Source: Mercenaria mercenaria (lineage: Eukaryota; Mollusca; Bivalvia; Venerida; Veneridae). Taken from it: 64,000 bases of DNA. Below are positions 1 to 11,099 of the stretch, piece after piece (within the stretch, counting starts at the first letter, position 1; each line of letters starts with the position of its first letter). A program made the translations under genes and the position numbers. The notes under the pieces were generated by a model. It worked only from the letters and a program-made list of their open reading frames with translations, was not told the DNA's origin and did no database searches. The DNA lies in contig NC_069369.1 in assembly GCF_021730395.1 (NCBI RefSeq), positions 66,243,501 to 66,307,500 of the forward strand. Direction: 5' to 3'.

Positions 1-1190
1 TGGGTTGGAAGCCAATCCTTATAGATCAGTGGACTTCAGTATGTAATCATTGGTATCGCTGTCTGAGTTATGAAAATACACGTATAAATAAAAAGATCTT
101 TAGCTGGTCCTTTAAGAAAGGTAACTCAAGATGTAAGAACTGGCCATTTATTGTTAAAGAAAAATTTAAGTGTTTAGAGTTAAATGACTTCTTGCAATTA
201 CCTTTCTCAAGAAAACGCTTAATTGAAACTATGTCTACTGTTTTGTTAAATACTCATTTAGAAAAATGGTCTACTGACATTTCAAGATTAACTGGTGTCA
301 ATGGTGCTGGTCAAAATAAGTTACGAACCTACAGAATGTTTAAGAATGAGTGTAATGTAGAACCTTATTGTAAGTTGCTTATGCCTTTCTCTCATAGATC
401 TGCATTGTCTAGATTCAGGTGCGGTGTTGCACCCATAAGACTCGAAACGGGTCGTTACGAAGGTTTAACAGAAAATCAACGATTGTGCCCATTTGGTTGT
501 AATGCTGTAGAATCCGAGATACATGTTATTCTATGCTGTCCGCTTTTACTGTTGAACGAAGACTTCTATTAGAAAAGGTCACTTCTATATTTGTAAACTT
601 TGGGAGTCTAAATGACAATGATAAACTGGTTCTGTTATTCACACATCCAAATTTGATAAGAATAGTTGCAAAAACCTGTAATGATATACTTAAAAAAAGA
701 AGTAATACTTTATATAATATAAACACAGTTTAATGTACCTGTATAGATAGGCTTTTATTTATTTATAAATTTTTTTTACTAAATTGTATGTAGATTCTTT
801 TAAATAATTACAGTATTTTAGTGTTAAGTAAGAGATATCTGCTAATCTGTTCTCTACCAATCTGATTGGTGGGGATACTTGATTCTTTAAGCCATTTTTT
901 ACTAGCGCACATTTAGTGCACCTGTCTAATCTGGTTCAGTGTCTTATAACCCTTTTTTTTTAATTAAATTTTAGGACACATCTTTGTGTTATGATTAGCA
1001 GACATGTCTTGCTTTTTACTGTAATATATGAGAATTGATTTATGTGAAATATGTGATATGTAGAAATTTTATATATATAGTCTCTTGTAATTCAAATTTG
1101 AGTGGCCATTTACTTGTGTTTTATTATGTATATGTCATGTTTTTATACTGTAAACATGTAAATGGATGAGACTGAAATAAACAAATAAAC
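1..1190 (+). mobile_element. LINE 3' fragment (ORF2 C-terminus plus 3' UTR)
   Basis: The reading frame is open from the window edge to about 570 and encodes the end of a LINE ORF2. It carries the stretch RFRCGVAPIRLETGRYEG and then a Cys/His cluster (CPFGC, EIHVILCCPL) of the kind found after the reverse transcriptase in many LINEs. One frameshift near 540 moves the coding into the next frame, which continues to the stop near 733 (FVNFGSLNDND, CNDILKKRSNTLY). About 450 nt of AT-rich 3' UTR follow and end in an AAATAAAC-rich tail near 1187. It resembles the LINE at 19.6-23.1 kb on the other strand in its C-terminal layout. The reverse transcriptase core, if present, is outside the window. Confidence 0.8.
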
Positions 1191-1194
1191 TGTC

Positions 1195-1787
1195 TCATAT
1201 ATGGTAAAGTCCACATATTTCAATAAGAAATATTAGACAGCTTAGATAGTTTAAATAATGACTATTTTTTATGACATCGAAATGTCCATTAAAAGTTACA
1301 AATAGATACTTCCAAAATTTATCGAAATTGCTTATCCAAGTCAGAAAGAATTTATTTAATTGTAATTTTAAAAAATGCAATCAATTGAACTTGCCGCAGT
1401 TACTTGACTTTTAGCGGTAATTGTCCGATAATTGGATTAGCACATCTAAATAATCAGTGCATGCACGTGTATATTATTAGCGCCTCTTGCATGACACGTG
1501 TGTATGACCACATGTGTATCATTACCATTGTTACCTTACTAATTATCGTAGATTAGAGTCGCGTGTATGTCTTTTCGCTCCGAGATCAAATACAGTCAAA
1601 GGTTAGTTTAATAATAACAATTATAAAATTGAGAATTGCCAATTAAATAAAAACATATATATTTTTATAATTATTATATTATAAGATATGACGGCTTTAT
1701 TCAATCCCGCCCACTAATAAATTAAAATGACCACTGTTTAATAAGCGCCTCCCTCGTATTTTTTATCCAATGGCAAGTGAGCGCCAC
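1195..1787. other. AT-rich spacer, no gene seen
   Basis: No coding signal is visible on either strand. The only notable points are two CACGTG E-box hexamers 31 bp apart (1464 and 1495), each in a CA/TG-rich context. They may be chance. Confidence 0.5.
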
Positions 1788-2395
1788 TTAGAAGTCTGGC
1801 GCGAAAATGTCAATTTCGGAGGACGCGGTCTTAATAAATTGTAATATTTTGGTTATAAATTCAAAAAATATATTATCAAAAGTGACCAACATTTAATATT
1901 ACCTCTAATCTATCATATCTATTTATGAAAATACAAATATCATCGAAATTAAAGCCAAAATTAAGAAAAACAAAAGTCCATTTCGTATAAGTTTGGCGCG
2001 AAAATGTCCATTTCGGAGGACGCGCTCTTAATAAATTGTAATATTTTGGTTATAAATTAGAAAAATATATTATCAAAAGTGACCAACATTTAGTATTACC
2101 TCTTATCTATCATATCTATTGATGAAAATACAAATATCATCGTAATTACAGCCACAATTAAGAAAATAAAAGTCCATTTCGTAGAAGTCTGGCGCGAAAA
2201 GGTCAATTTCGGAGGACGCAGTCCTAATAAATTGTAATATTTTGGTTATAAATTAGAAAAATATTTTATCAAAAGTGACCAACATTTAGTTTTACCTCTT
2301 ATCTATTATATCTATTGATGAAAATACAGATAACTTTAAATTAAAGTCACAATTAAGAAAATAAAAGTCCATTTCGTAGACGTAAAGTCCATTTC
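1788..2395. repeat. 196-bp tandem repeat, about 3 units
   Basis: Three near-identical units follow one another. The marker GGCGCGAAAA recurs at about 1798, 1995 and 2191, giving periods of 197 and 196 bp. Each unit has a GC-rich start (CATTTCGGAGGACGC) and a long AT-rich remainder containing GACCAACATTTA. A fourth copy is cut off near 2390, 40 bp before a SINE. No coding frame is kept. Confidence 0.9.
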
Positions 2396-2430
2396 GCACT
2401 CTATCCCTACCCTGTCGTAACGTATAGATA

Positions 2431-2652
2431 GCCGGTTAGCTCAGTCGGTAGACCACTTGCTTTGTAAGCGAGGGGTCCCGGATTCGAGCCCTGGAATGAC
2501 TGCACATTTTTCTTACTCTTTAACATTCGAACATGTCGTCTGATTGGATAAAATAGAAATAGCAATACTGGAAATCCAAAAAATAAAGAAGACGTATGTG
2601 AATGGGTCGCTTTCAGATCTTCGTTTCGAAGATCAAGTACTTTAGTCAGATT
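2431..2652 (+). mobile_element. tRNA-headed SINE, full copy
   Basis: The head has A-box-like TTAGCTCAGTCGGTAGA and B-box-like GATTCGAGCCC sequences, and an anticodon-like loop TTTGTAA that would read UGU (Thr). The D-stem and acceptor pairings are broken, so it is not a working tRNA. The body runs from TGCACATTTTTCTTACTC through GTCGTCTGATTGGAT to a 3' hairpin (GATCTTC, loop, GAAGATC at about 2617-2634), then AAGTACTTTAGTCAGATTG. The same body and hairpin recur at 45624-45833, and the head plus start of the body recurs at 15933. Confidence 0.8.
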
Positions 2653-3270
2653 GCTTTAACCTATATTTCTTATTTCATTATTTATTATAAAGTATTTTAT
2701 ACAATTATTCATCACGAATAAAAACACTGAAAGAGATGTTACTATACAGTCTAAGGAATCTTGACAAGAAACTGCTCAGCTCTGAGCAGTAACACCTCAG
2801 CAGGAATACAGTTATAATTACTCTACAGACCCTTTGATCTAATATACCGTGACAGTCAGCTGGTGGTCAGCAATCGAAGGGATAGAGTGGGGCTGATAAA
2901 AATTACAAGCACACAGCAGAAGCTAAACAACATTAAAGAAGACCTATGGGCATAATTTATACATCAATTTAGCAATAATTATCTCATGGTTTCTTTATTT
3001 GAAGATTGCTTTTGTATATACAGTTATTGCTAATAAATGATTTTGCTGCTTAAAAATAGGGTGTCAAAATTAAAGTATAATTTTAAATTATCATTCTAAA
3101 TTCTGTTATATTTTAATTTCAGTTTTTTTTTCAATGTCAAATATAGGTAAAACATTGCTAACAATCAAAGGCCCTAAATAGTTATAGTTTTAAATTATAA
3201 TATGCAGAGTCAGACTGTAACTAAATATATATTGATAATAATTAGTAACATTTTATGAAAAGGAAACAAA

Positions 3271-3340
3271 ATATGAGCCGCGCCATGAAAAAACCAACAT
3301 AGTGGCTTTGCGATCAGCATGGATCAAGACCAGCCTGACA
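3271..3340. repeat. Half copy of palindromic MITE family B
   Basis: The sequence ATATGAGCCGCGCCATGA and the next 50 bp match the terminal arm of the complete copy at 17292-17526. The second arm is missing. Confidence 0.75.
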
Positions 3341-3684
3341 TTTGATAAGAAGGATGTACATGTCTTATAATGTCTTACTACATGTATAACGTCAGACGGG
3401 AAAGAAATGAATTTGGTGTTCTTGAGTCTTCTGGTGGACATTAATTTAAACATCCTGACCTCAAACATTTTATGCTTTTACAACAAAAAAACTTTTTTCA
3501 TGTTTTTAAAACAAAAAAGTAAAATTAAGTAACAATGATAATTAATAGTATGTTTTAAATTTAGCCAACAAAAAATACATTTTTTTCTATATTCAACTGT
3601 AGAATATTAATGATCATGATTTCTTAAATTTTTTACTCGAATCTTTTGAAGATTTAACTCCTACTATGTACTTTGTGTTGAGTT

Positions 3685-3835
3685 TCTGCAATATAAACTT
3701 GCCCATCTTTCAATTTTGACAGTACCTTTTAAAGTTTATAGGGGTATTATTGAAAACTAACTAACTGAATTGCAACAGTGTAGATCATGATCTTGATCTG
3801 CAATGGTCCCAGAGGCAAATACTATTGCCACTGCA
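3685..3835. repeat. Degraded copy of palindromic MITE family A
   Basis: It shares with the family A copies the order: AACTTG, CCATC, TTCAATTTTGACAGTACC, then ACTGAATTG, GATCATGATCTTGATCTGCA and GAGGCAAA. Its ends are eroded. Confidence 0.6.
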
Positions 3836-5059
3836 ATTGCCGCTAGCATAATATTTAGAGTTAAAAATTATTAAAAGTACATAGTTTTGAACTTTTGACC
3901 TTGCTTGAACAATAATTTAGTTACAAGCTTTCTTCCCAATCGAGCTAAAATACATTAATAAAACCTAACAATTACATGTATACAATTTCTACATGTATAA
4001 GTATGTAATATGTTAATTACATACATATCCACGTAGAAGCCATTTCAACAAGGAGGGCGGGGTCCTATTATCATGGGGATCAGGGAGGACATAAATATGA
4101 GTCTGGAAGTATGGGTTCAAACTTATAATAAAATTAAATATATCCACAGATGAAATTAGTATAAACAGTTTAGATCCTGAGCTTACATCATATCAACACT
4201 AAACTTGTTGGAGGTGGGGGCAAACTACACACTCTCCCAAGCCCTGGTCTGATGCCCTACTCCCTTTCCTCTGTCTAGTATGTCCAATAAATGATACATT
4301 TACTATATTTGCACATAAATTGTAGTGGCAGTGTAACCTGCACTTCCATAATCAATTTACATAATATTTGATTGACTTAGGGGTTAATTCAGAGGTTGCT
4401 TCCGACTGAGACCTTTTTGTGCGGTGCTCTCATGAATGCTGTGTTTTTGTGCTTTTTAGACATGCTTGAAAGCTCACTGATATTGTAAAATGTGCATCTG
4501 GACTGAAGTCGTACACATCACCATTTTAATTTTTCTTCAGGCAAAGAGTTTCAAGTTTTGATCCAGAAAAAAATAGAAAGTTAATGTGTTACAGATTTTT
4601 AGATTACAATTTACCAAGATGTTCAACATTATATCAGCCTCCAGTGTTGGGTCATAATTCACTGTGGTCAGTTAGCTTGTCAGTGATAATGGGACAACAT
4701 GCTGGGCAGCAAACCACAGATATTTTCTGTATCTGACCAAGATTCCTTAGACTGTATATAGTAAGTGTATCTATTTGATATGATGAATGGTACATTTATA
4801 TATCTCATGTGGAATGGGTAGTAAGCAGTAATCAAAAGAAATTTGGTGAGTAGGGTCGCCGTGTGTCAAGAAAAGATTAATCACTTAATGAACTGTGAGC
4901 ACTAATTATTCATTTCAGCTGGGAATTATGTCTACATGAATGCAAATGCTCATGAATGACCATGAAATATTTGTGTACGATCTGAACCAGTATATATAAA
5001 AGTAAAAATCAGTTTTAGTATTGCTTTATCTACAAGTTATGGGCCAGACATAACATCTT

Positions 5060-6000
5060 TGACATATATCTGTAGCCTTGACCTTTGAGTAAGGGATCTA
5101 ATATTTAAGTGGCACGTCTTCCTATTACAGTGAATGTTTGTGCAATATTAATTTAATATCCATCTATGTATATTAAATCACAAAAATACAAAGGTACCTG
5201 ATTATCCGTCCATTCGTAAAAAAAAGTTATTGACTGGACAAGAAAATATAGGTAAACATGTTAGACCTCAAAGTGTGACCTTGAGCTTTAAGGCGGCAGG
5301 GGTATGTAATTTTAACGCAACAACCTAACTTTTTATGGTGAATATCTGTGCCAAATTATTTGAATATCCATCCATTCATACAAAAGGTTATAGACTATAA
5401 AAGAAAGATTATGTAAAAATAAAATCTTTGACCTCAGTGACGTTGACCTTTAAGGTAGGGGTATACTCACGAGTCATGAACGCGACATGTCGTTTTGTTA
5501 TGATGAAGGTTTTTGCAAAGTTATTTCAGACCCATGTATGCATAAAATGTTACAGAGGACACAGGAAAAAATGACCTTAAATATTTGATCTCCAAGTGTG
5601 ACCTTGACCTCTAAGGTAGGGGTAGGTGTCTTAGACACGACAAGTCGTCTTGTTAATTGTTGTCTTGATATGGTGAATATTTTTTAAAAGTGATTAAAAT
5701 ATCAATGCATACATAAAAAGTTATAGAACGAACAAATAAAATGACCTTAACTTTTTACCTCTAAATGTGACCTTGACTTTTAAGGTAAGACCATGGGTCG
5801 TAAACATGTTATGGCAAATATTTGTGCCAATTTATTTGAATATCTAAGCATGCATACAGACTATAGAGCGGGCAAAAACATGACCTTAATTTGAACTCTG
5901 TGACCTTCACTTTTATATTAGGTGTAAAGGTCTTGTATGCGACATGTCTCGTTATGGTGGTCATTTGTGCCAAGCTATTTCAAAATCTGATAAAAGCACA
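5060..6000. repeat. Tandem array, unit about 160 bp, five to six units
   Basis: Diverged units carry the marker TGACCTTGACNTTTAAGGTA at about 5276, 5438, 5598, 5767 and 5902 (spacings 162, 160, 169, 135), with an earlier weaker match near 5072. Each unit also holds TTTGTGCCAA-ATTTATTTGAATAT-like and GCATACATAAAAAGTTATAGA-like blocks. Drift between units is high, so the array is old. Confidence 0.8.
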
Positions 6001-6094
6001 ACAAAGATGTAAGCCGCACACGATTCTGTGCACTGACCGATGCACTCGCGCACGCACGCATGCACGTATGGACAGGGGTACACTTTAATACCCC

Positions 6095-7760
6095 AGTCAC
6101 ATTTCCAATGATGAAGGGCAGCTATTCACAAAGCTGTTACGATTCATCATGTCTTTAATTTTATTTTCTTACAGAACAATTTCAATACTAACAAAAACAA
6201 ATGAGTTTTGGAACAATTATGATTTTAAAAAAGAGTTTTGCAAGACCCACTGAAGCTGACTCAAAAACTGAGACCCGAAAATGCAGTTGTAATCTGTGGC
6301 CTGTGTTTCAATGACAAATTCGTGTGTTCGATTATAAATCATAGACCGGTCAAATGAATCCAACTAACTGAGTTTAAGAAGCCACCATTGTGTCATTTCT
6401 GTTCAATTGCTAAAGTAAACCTCATACAACAAACACTGAACGGAAATATTTAAACGACCATTACAGGTGTAATGTATCAATGGTTTTATCAATCACAAGA
6501 TAATATATATTTATATATGAGTACGCCTAAACAAAAGATTAAACATTTAATTAGTTTGTATGAGACTGAAATTAACAGTCAATAGGGAAAGTTCTATTAT
6601 ATCAAATATATTGATGATCTGATATTATAATTAGAAAGTGTGACAGCGGATAAAGGAATGATTGAATATTTGAGGCGAAGAGTATTTATAATTCACACTG
6701 AATTAATTATCAGAGAGGTTGAAAGTCGCCCAAATGTGTACTTAATATTCTTACATCATATCCATGCACTATTTTTTGCGGGTATAATGTATTCATGAAT
6801 AAACTTACTGCACATTCTTACGCGACACTTTAGTTCGATGTATCATAATTTAGTAATATAGTTCGCTTTATTTACATTCCATCACATTTTTTTAACTATT
6901 TCAGTTTTTACGCCAATAGTATACGTTTAAGATAAAAAATAATATGTTTTCAATGTCAGGAGATAACATTACAATTATAAAAGAGCCCTCTGGAAGATAT
7001 CTCTTTGCGTAAAACTGATATCTCTTCATATTTGTAGATAATAAAGCAAGAGATGTAAAACAACTGTCTTTTAAAGCTAGCTCTGCAGGCAAATGTGCCA
7101 GCACTTTTATTGACAGAGATAGCTTGAGAAAGACAAGTGCTAGCAATATTGTTGAGGGGGGAGAGGGCAGAAAAAAAATGTAACGTTACAGAGATCCCCA
7201 TACAAATCAATTTTATGGCCAATCAGATACGCTCAAAGAAGTTTACTTCCGCGCGCGTATATATACAAAGTGATACCTCATTTCAATAAAATGCGCGCAT
7301 GATATCTCTATAATAGTGTTAAGCTGCCAGCGCTTTTGATTTAAGGCCTACATCATTTTCACATAAGTTTAATAGAAGAATTGTTTTAACGATGAATAAA
7401 TGTGTAATGTATAGTCTCTAATAGTTCTATATAGAACAGTTATGTACTTTTATATGTATGTTTGTAAATGTATATTGTTATTGTATGTATGTGATAGAGA
7501 CTCTAATAAACAAATGAAATAAAAATAAGTTATTTTCTAAATTCTAACAGGTATTTCTTTAATCTTGAAACAGAGCACTTTAACTTAAAAAGATATCTTA
7601 ATTTAAGAGCTATCTGCCTAATCTAAAGATATTTCTTGAATGTAAATTGAGATATCACTCAAAGCCTGACTGATATCTTACTACAAAGACAGATGTTTTT
7701 TCTAGAAAAATGAGTTGTCAGTCAAAGAACAGTGATAGCTCTTTTAAAACAAAGTTGTCT
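6095..7760. other. Spacer, no gene seen; LINE-tail-like end near 7515
   Basis: No reading frame with recognisable content is present. At 7382-7515 the sequence (GTAATGTATAGTCTCT, then GAGACTCTAATAAACAAATGAAATAAA) resembles the 3' tail of the LINE at 1-1190 and may be another LINE 3' end. A CCAAT motif at about 7219 and TATATATA at about 7258 lie in a local GC-richer patch, but no gene follows them. Confidence 0.4.
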
Positions 7761-7761
7761 C

Positions 7762-7942
7762 TTAACCCTTACCCTGCTAAATTTCTATAATGAACTTGTC
7801 CATCGTTCAATTTGAACAGTACCATTAACTGTTGAAAGGGTTGCTTTTCAAAAAGATACTGACTGAATGGCGAACAGTGCGGATCTTGATCAGACTGCAC
7901 GGATGGTCGCAAAGGCAGACTCAATCGTGTCCAGCATGAAAG
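7762..7942. repeat. Palindromic MITE family A copy
   Basis: It begins TTAACCCTTACCCTGCTAAA, followed by TTTCTATAATGAACTTGTCC, and has the family core (GATACTGACTGAATGGCGAA, then GATCAGACTGCACGGATGG). The distal arm is partly lost. A TTAA next to CCCT at the end fits a TTAA-targeting transposon type. Confidence 0.8.
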
Positions 7943-8454
7943 AGATCGCTATAAAATATACTTTTCCTGTGCAAATTGAATAATTAGTAAAACTGGTGGA
8001 TTACTCTACAAAAATGTTTTAATCTTTGGTCTTTTATTCTACCCATGATTATATAAATAATTCTATTTTAGATAAGTTTATGAATGAAATACAATGAATG
8101 TTAGAATTACTTAAGAAATAATATATAAGAATTGTAAAGCTATTAAATGATATTCTGATTCCTATAAAATGCATTGTAACAAGTTCAAATTATGTTTTAC
8201 AGTGACAACACGTCAAGGCCAAAATGATAGTTTTCATTTAATTGAAATGAACAATTAAATTATGACAATTATTTAACATAAACGTGCAAAATAAGTTGTA
8301 AATATGAAGTTTAATACCTACTGGAGGTAACTGAAAACGTCTTGTTGATGCCTTAACAAATTAGGTTCCTTATATGCCTAGCGAATCACGTGTAAACAGG
8401 GGATTTCTTTAACTATATACACTGTATAATACTATAGTACAGGGTAGCGCAGTA

Positions 8455-8795
8455 AATTTGTTTGTTGTTTGTTTGTTTTGGATTTAAACCACGCCAACAC
8501 AGCAACTTTTCAGCTTTAGATAGTGTGTATGTGTGTTGAGGGGTGGGGACAGGGGAGGCGGAGGCAGCGGCGGCGGCGGAGAATCAAGGCGTCCGTCCGG
8601 CCATTATATCAGGCACGGACAGGTACATGTTTAGAAGCTCTAACCTTCCTTCAGCCAGCTCGATGGCTTCCTCATATGAAAAAATTCTATATATCACTGT
8701 ATTTCAAGAGAAGTTTCGAACCCCCGGAGGCAAGAGGCATGCAATTCGAAGTCAGCAGCCTTACTCCCTATGCAACTAGAGCCTCTGCAGAACAC
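8455..8795 (-). mobile_element. Degraded Ser/Leu-type tRNA-headed SINE
   Basis: Read on the minus strand, a head-like stretch near 8795-8720 (GAGGCTCTAGTTGCATAGGG, later GGGGGTTCGAAAC) is followed by the body block ATGAGGAAGCCATCGAGCTGG shared with the SINE at 55963-56226. The 3' end carries a tail of GTTT/GTTTT repeats near 8458-8480. A GC-rich GCGGAGG stretch near 8555-8580 is an expansion not seen in the other copies. Confidence 0.55.
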
Positions 8796-8799
8796 GAGA

Positions 8800-11095
8800 G
8801 CACAAATGCAACAACAGCGTTTGAAGATGTCTTTGACCTAGCAGAAACGTATACTATTAACTTGACATACAATTATATTTTGCAATAGTATCAACGCTGG
8901 AAATGCAAGCATTGCTAAACCTGTAGAATAATTGAAGTATATATTATTAAATTGAATATCTACAAGGCACCTGTTAAACAGCATATACACTGGCTTCAAC
9001 AGTATCAGAATATTGTGAGTTTTGTCAACTATTATATATTCGAAAACCATTGTCGGTATTATCTTTCAAAGAAAAATTAATAGCTGATAATGAATCTATA
9101 TTGTACATGTAGTGCATTGTTAAACGCATAATTGTTATTAAAACTGTAAAAACTAATACGTACCTTTATTTTTTCTGGTAAATTATATAATCCTGTGTGT
9201 GCACAGTTAACAATTTGTTGAATCTCGAGCAATGTATTAACAAACAAAAGATGCAAATTAAGAATGTGGATTGCTTGCTTTCAACTGGTCGTAAATCATT
9301 ATACCATTTGTCACAATTATTTACAATGAAGGTGCGTTGGGGAGTTTACTTTATAAAATTTGTCATTTCTCGTGTTGTATGTCAACGTATCGACATAACT
9401 GTAGCATTAAACCACCATAACGTTACGTCACCGTAAAGAAGGCGTTACGCTAAAAGGATCTGGTTGACAGCGTTTCCGTTCTTGTCCATTTAATATAGCA
9501 AAAACGTAATTCATAAATACATTTTAGGTTTAAGTTGTAGAATATATAGTGGGAATGTGAAGCCAAAAATTAATCCGCGATGATGTAATCATCAACTGGG
9601 TTGGTCAAACGGTGACCTTTTTGTCATGAACTTTTATTGAATATAGATAGCGCACATTGTCATAAAAGTAAAAATAGATCGTTGTTGAGTTAAATCTTAA
9701 CGTTTTATTACATATGAAATATGTTTATTAACTTTATGATGTACGCCTTAACGGAACAGATGAACTTTAATGCATTCAGGAAACAACCCATATTCCAAGT
9801 GCTCTCATCTATTTTCAAGTCCGTAAAATATCGATTGTATGACAAATTGCAAGATCGTGAGTATAATGAACAAGGATCAAACCATAGAAATAGATTCTTG
9901 GCCGGTGACATGTATTTGGTCCGCCTAAGGAATTACACGTTTGTTCGTTCGTTCGATGGACTAAGACCAGTACAGCTGAAGGTGAACTTGTTTCACTGAA
10001 TTCGCATGCGTATTAAAAAAAAAAGAACTTTTATTACTTGACTGTTGTTTTTTTTTCATTTGCTTGAAAACTAATACAGACAACGACACTGGCAACCGAC
10101 TATTATTCACTAAGTGGACGCATTGGCCGAGAAAGCTAAGACACTTTCATATGCACATGTAGATTACTGTATTTGCGATTTGTCCTTGGATAAGCTACTT
10201 TATCGCTATTGCCTCAGCTAATCCATATGTAAATGGTACCAGCAAGTTAACTGGTTTTAACTGTTCTTAATATATGGTCGCTAAAAAACTCTACAGCACA
10301 TACGTTCATTATTTCGCAAAGCGACGGTAAATGAAATTTACGTTTACCTGCCTTTACCTTTACTTTAACCTTGATTACTGGCCTATGGCTTTGAACATTG
10401 TACAGAGGGTTACTTGCCACCAGAAAACATTCAGAAAACACCTAGACAGTCTATATTCTATGTGTGTTTTGGTAAGCTTTAGGAATGAATATTCGTGCAT
10501 ATATCAGGAGAGAAAAAAAAGCTATTTTTTTAAATGAAAGACTTAAAGCAGGTATGAAAACATTATGATTGTTTCATCACCACAGAGACACAGGATGTAT
10601 CTATGACACATATTTCGTGGAATGACATGGCGTTGATTCGTCCTGTCCTTTTGATTATAATGTTACTGTTAACAGACCGCACCTTTAAGGACACAATTTG
10701 ACAGTTAATATGGCGATATTGTCTTTTGTTAACTCTGTCCATTTTCTGTATTATGTAAGCAGGAGTGACTCTTGCAAGGATGCGGATTTGGTTTAAATTC
10801 GCGGTTACCATAGTGATTGCTGTCATATGGACGTATGAATGCTGCGATTGGGATAGTTTACCATTAGAAAAATTAGTGTTCGCCTTTAATATCAAAATGG
10901 GCCGAAAGATATTTATATCTCCACTTCTGCCTTATTGCTCAGTGTAGGCCATTTAAAGGTTTAACCACATACTAGGAATTTGAAAAGAGAATTAATTACC
11001 AAGATCCTGTATGAAAATCCACGTTCCACAGCAGCCTCCACTAATCAAAACTTTTTATATACCTTTATACCAATATATTTAGGTAGTAAAATACG
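8800..11095. other. Spacer, no gene recognised
   Basis: Several short frames (9721-9999 plus, 10563-10895 minus, 10765-10947 plus) are open, but none shows a family motif, splice context or biased codon use that I can defend. The sequence is AT-rich and looks non-coding throughout. Confidence 0.4.
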
Positions 11096-11099
11096 AAGG

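Larger units (their letters stand above)
2747..4754. mobile_element. Candidate Tc1/mariner-like non-autonomous element, 2.0 kb
   Basis: A perfect 17-bp inverted repeat, CAGTCTAAGGAATCTTG, starts at 2747 and its complement ends at 4754. Each end is flanked outward by TA (2745-2746 and 4755-4756), as in Tc1/mariner insertions, whose termini often begin CAGT. No transposase frame longer than about 70 codons lies inside. The interior holds a half copy of a palindromic MITE (3271) and a degraded copy of another (3685). The two ends could belong to separate copies, which would make the 2-kb unit false. Confidence 0.5.

Noticed and set aside
2431-2505. tRNA-Thr-like gene
   Set aside because: A- and B-box sequences are present, but D-stem (GCTC/GACC) and acceptor pairing fail and the same head is fused to a SINE body elsewhere; treated as SINE head.
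7215-7270. CCAAT plus TATA promoter
   Set aside because: No gene follows on either strand; TATA-like runs are common in this AT-rich DNA.
8523-8888. 121-codon plus-strand protein
   Set aside because: It is antisense to a degraded SINE and includes a GC-rich simple stretch; no family motif.
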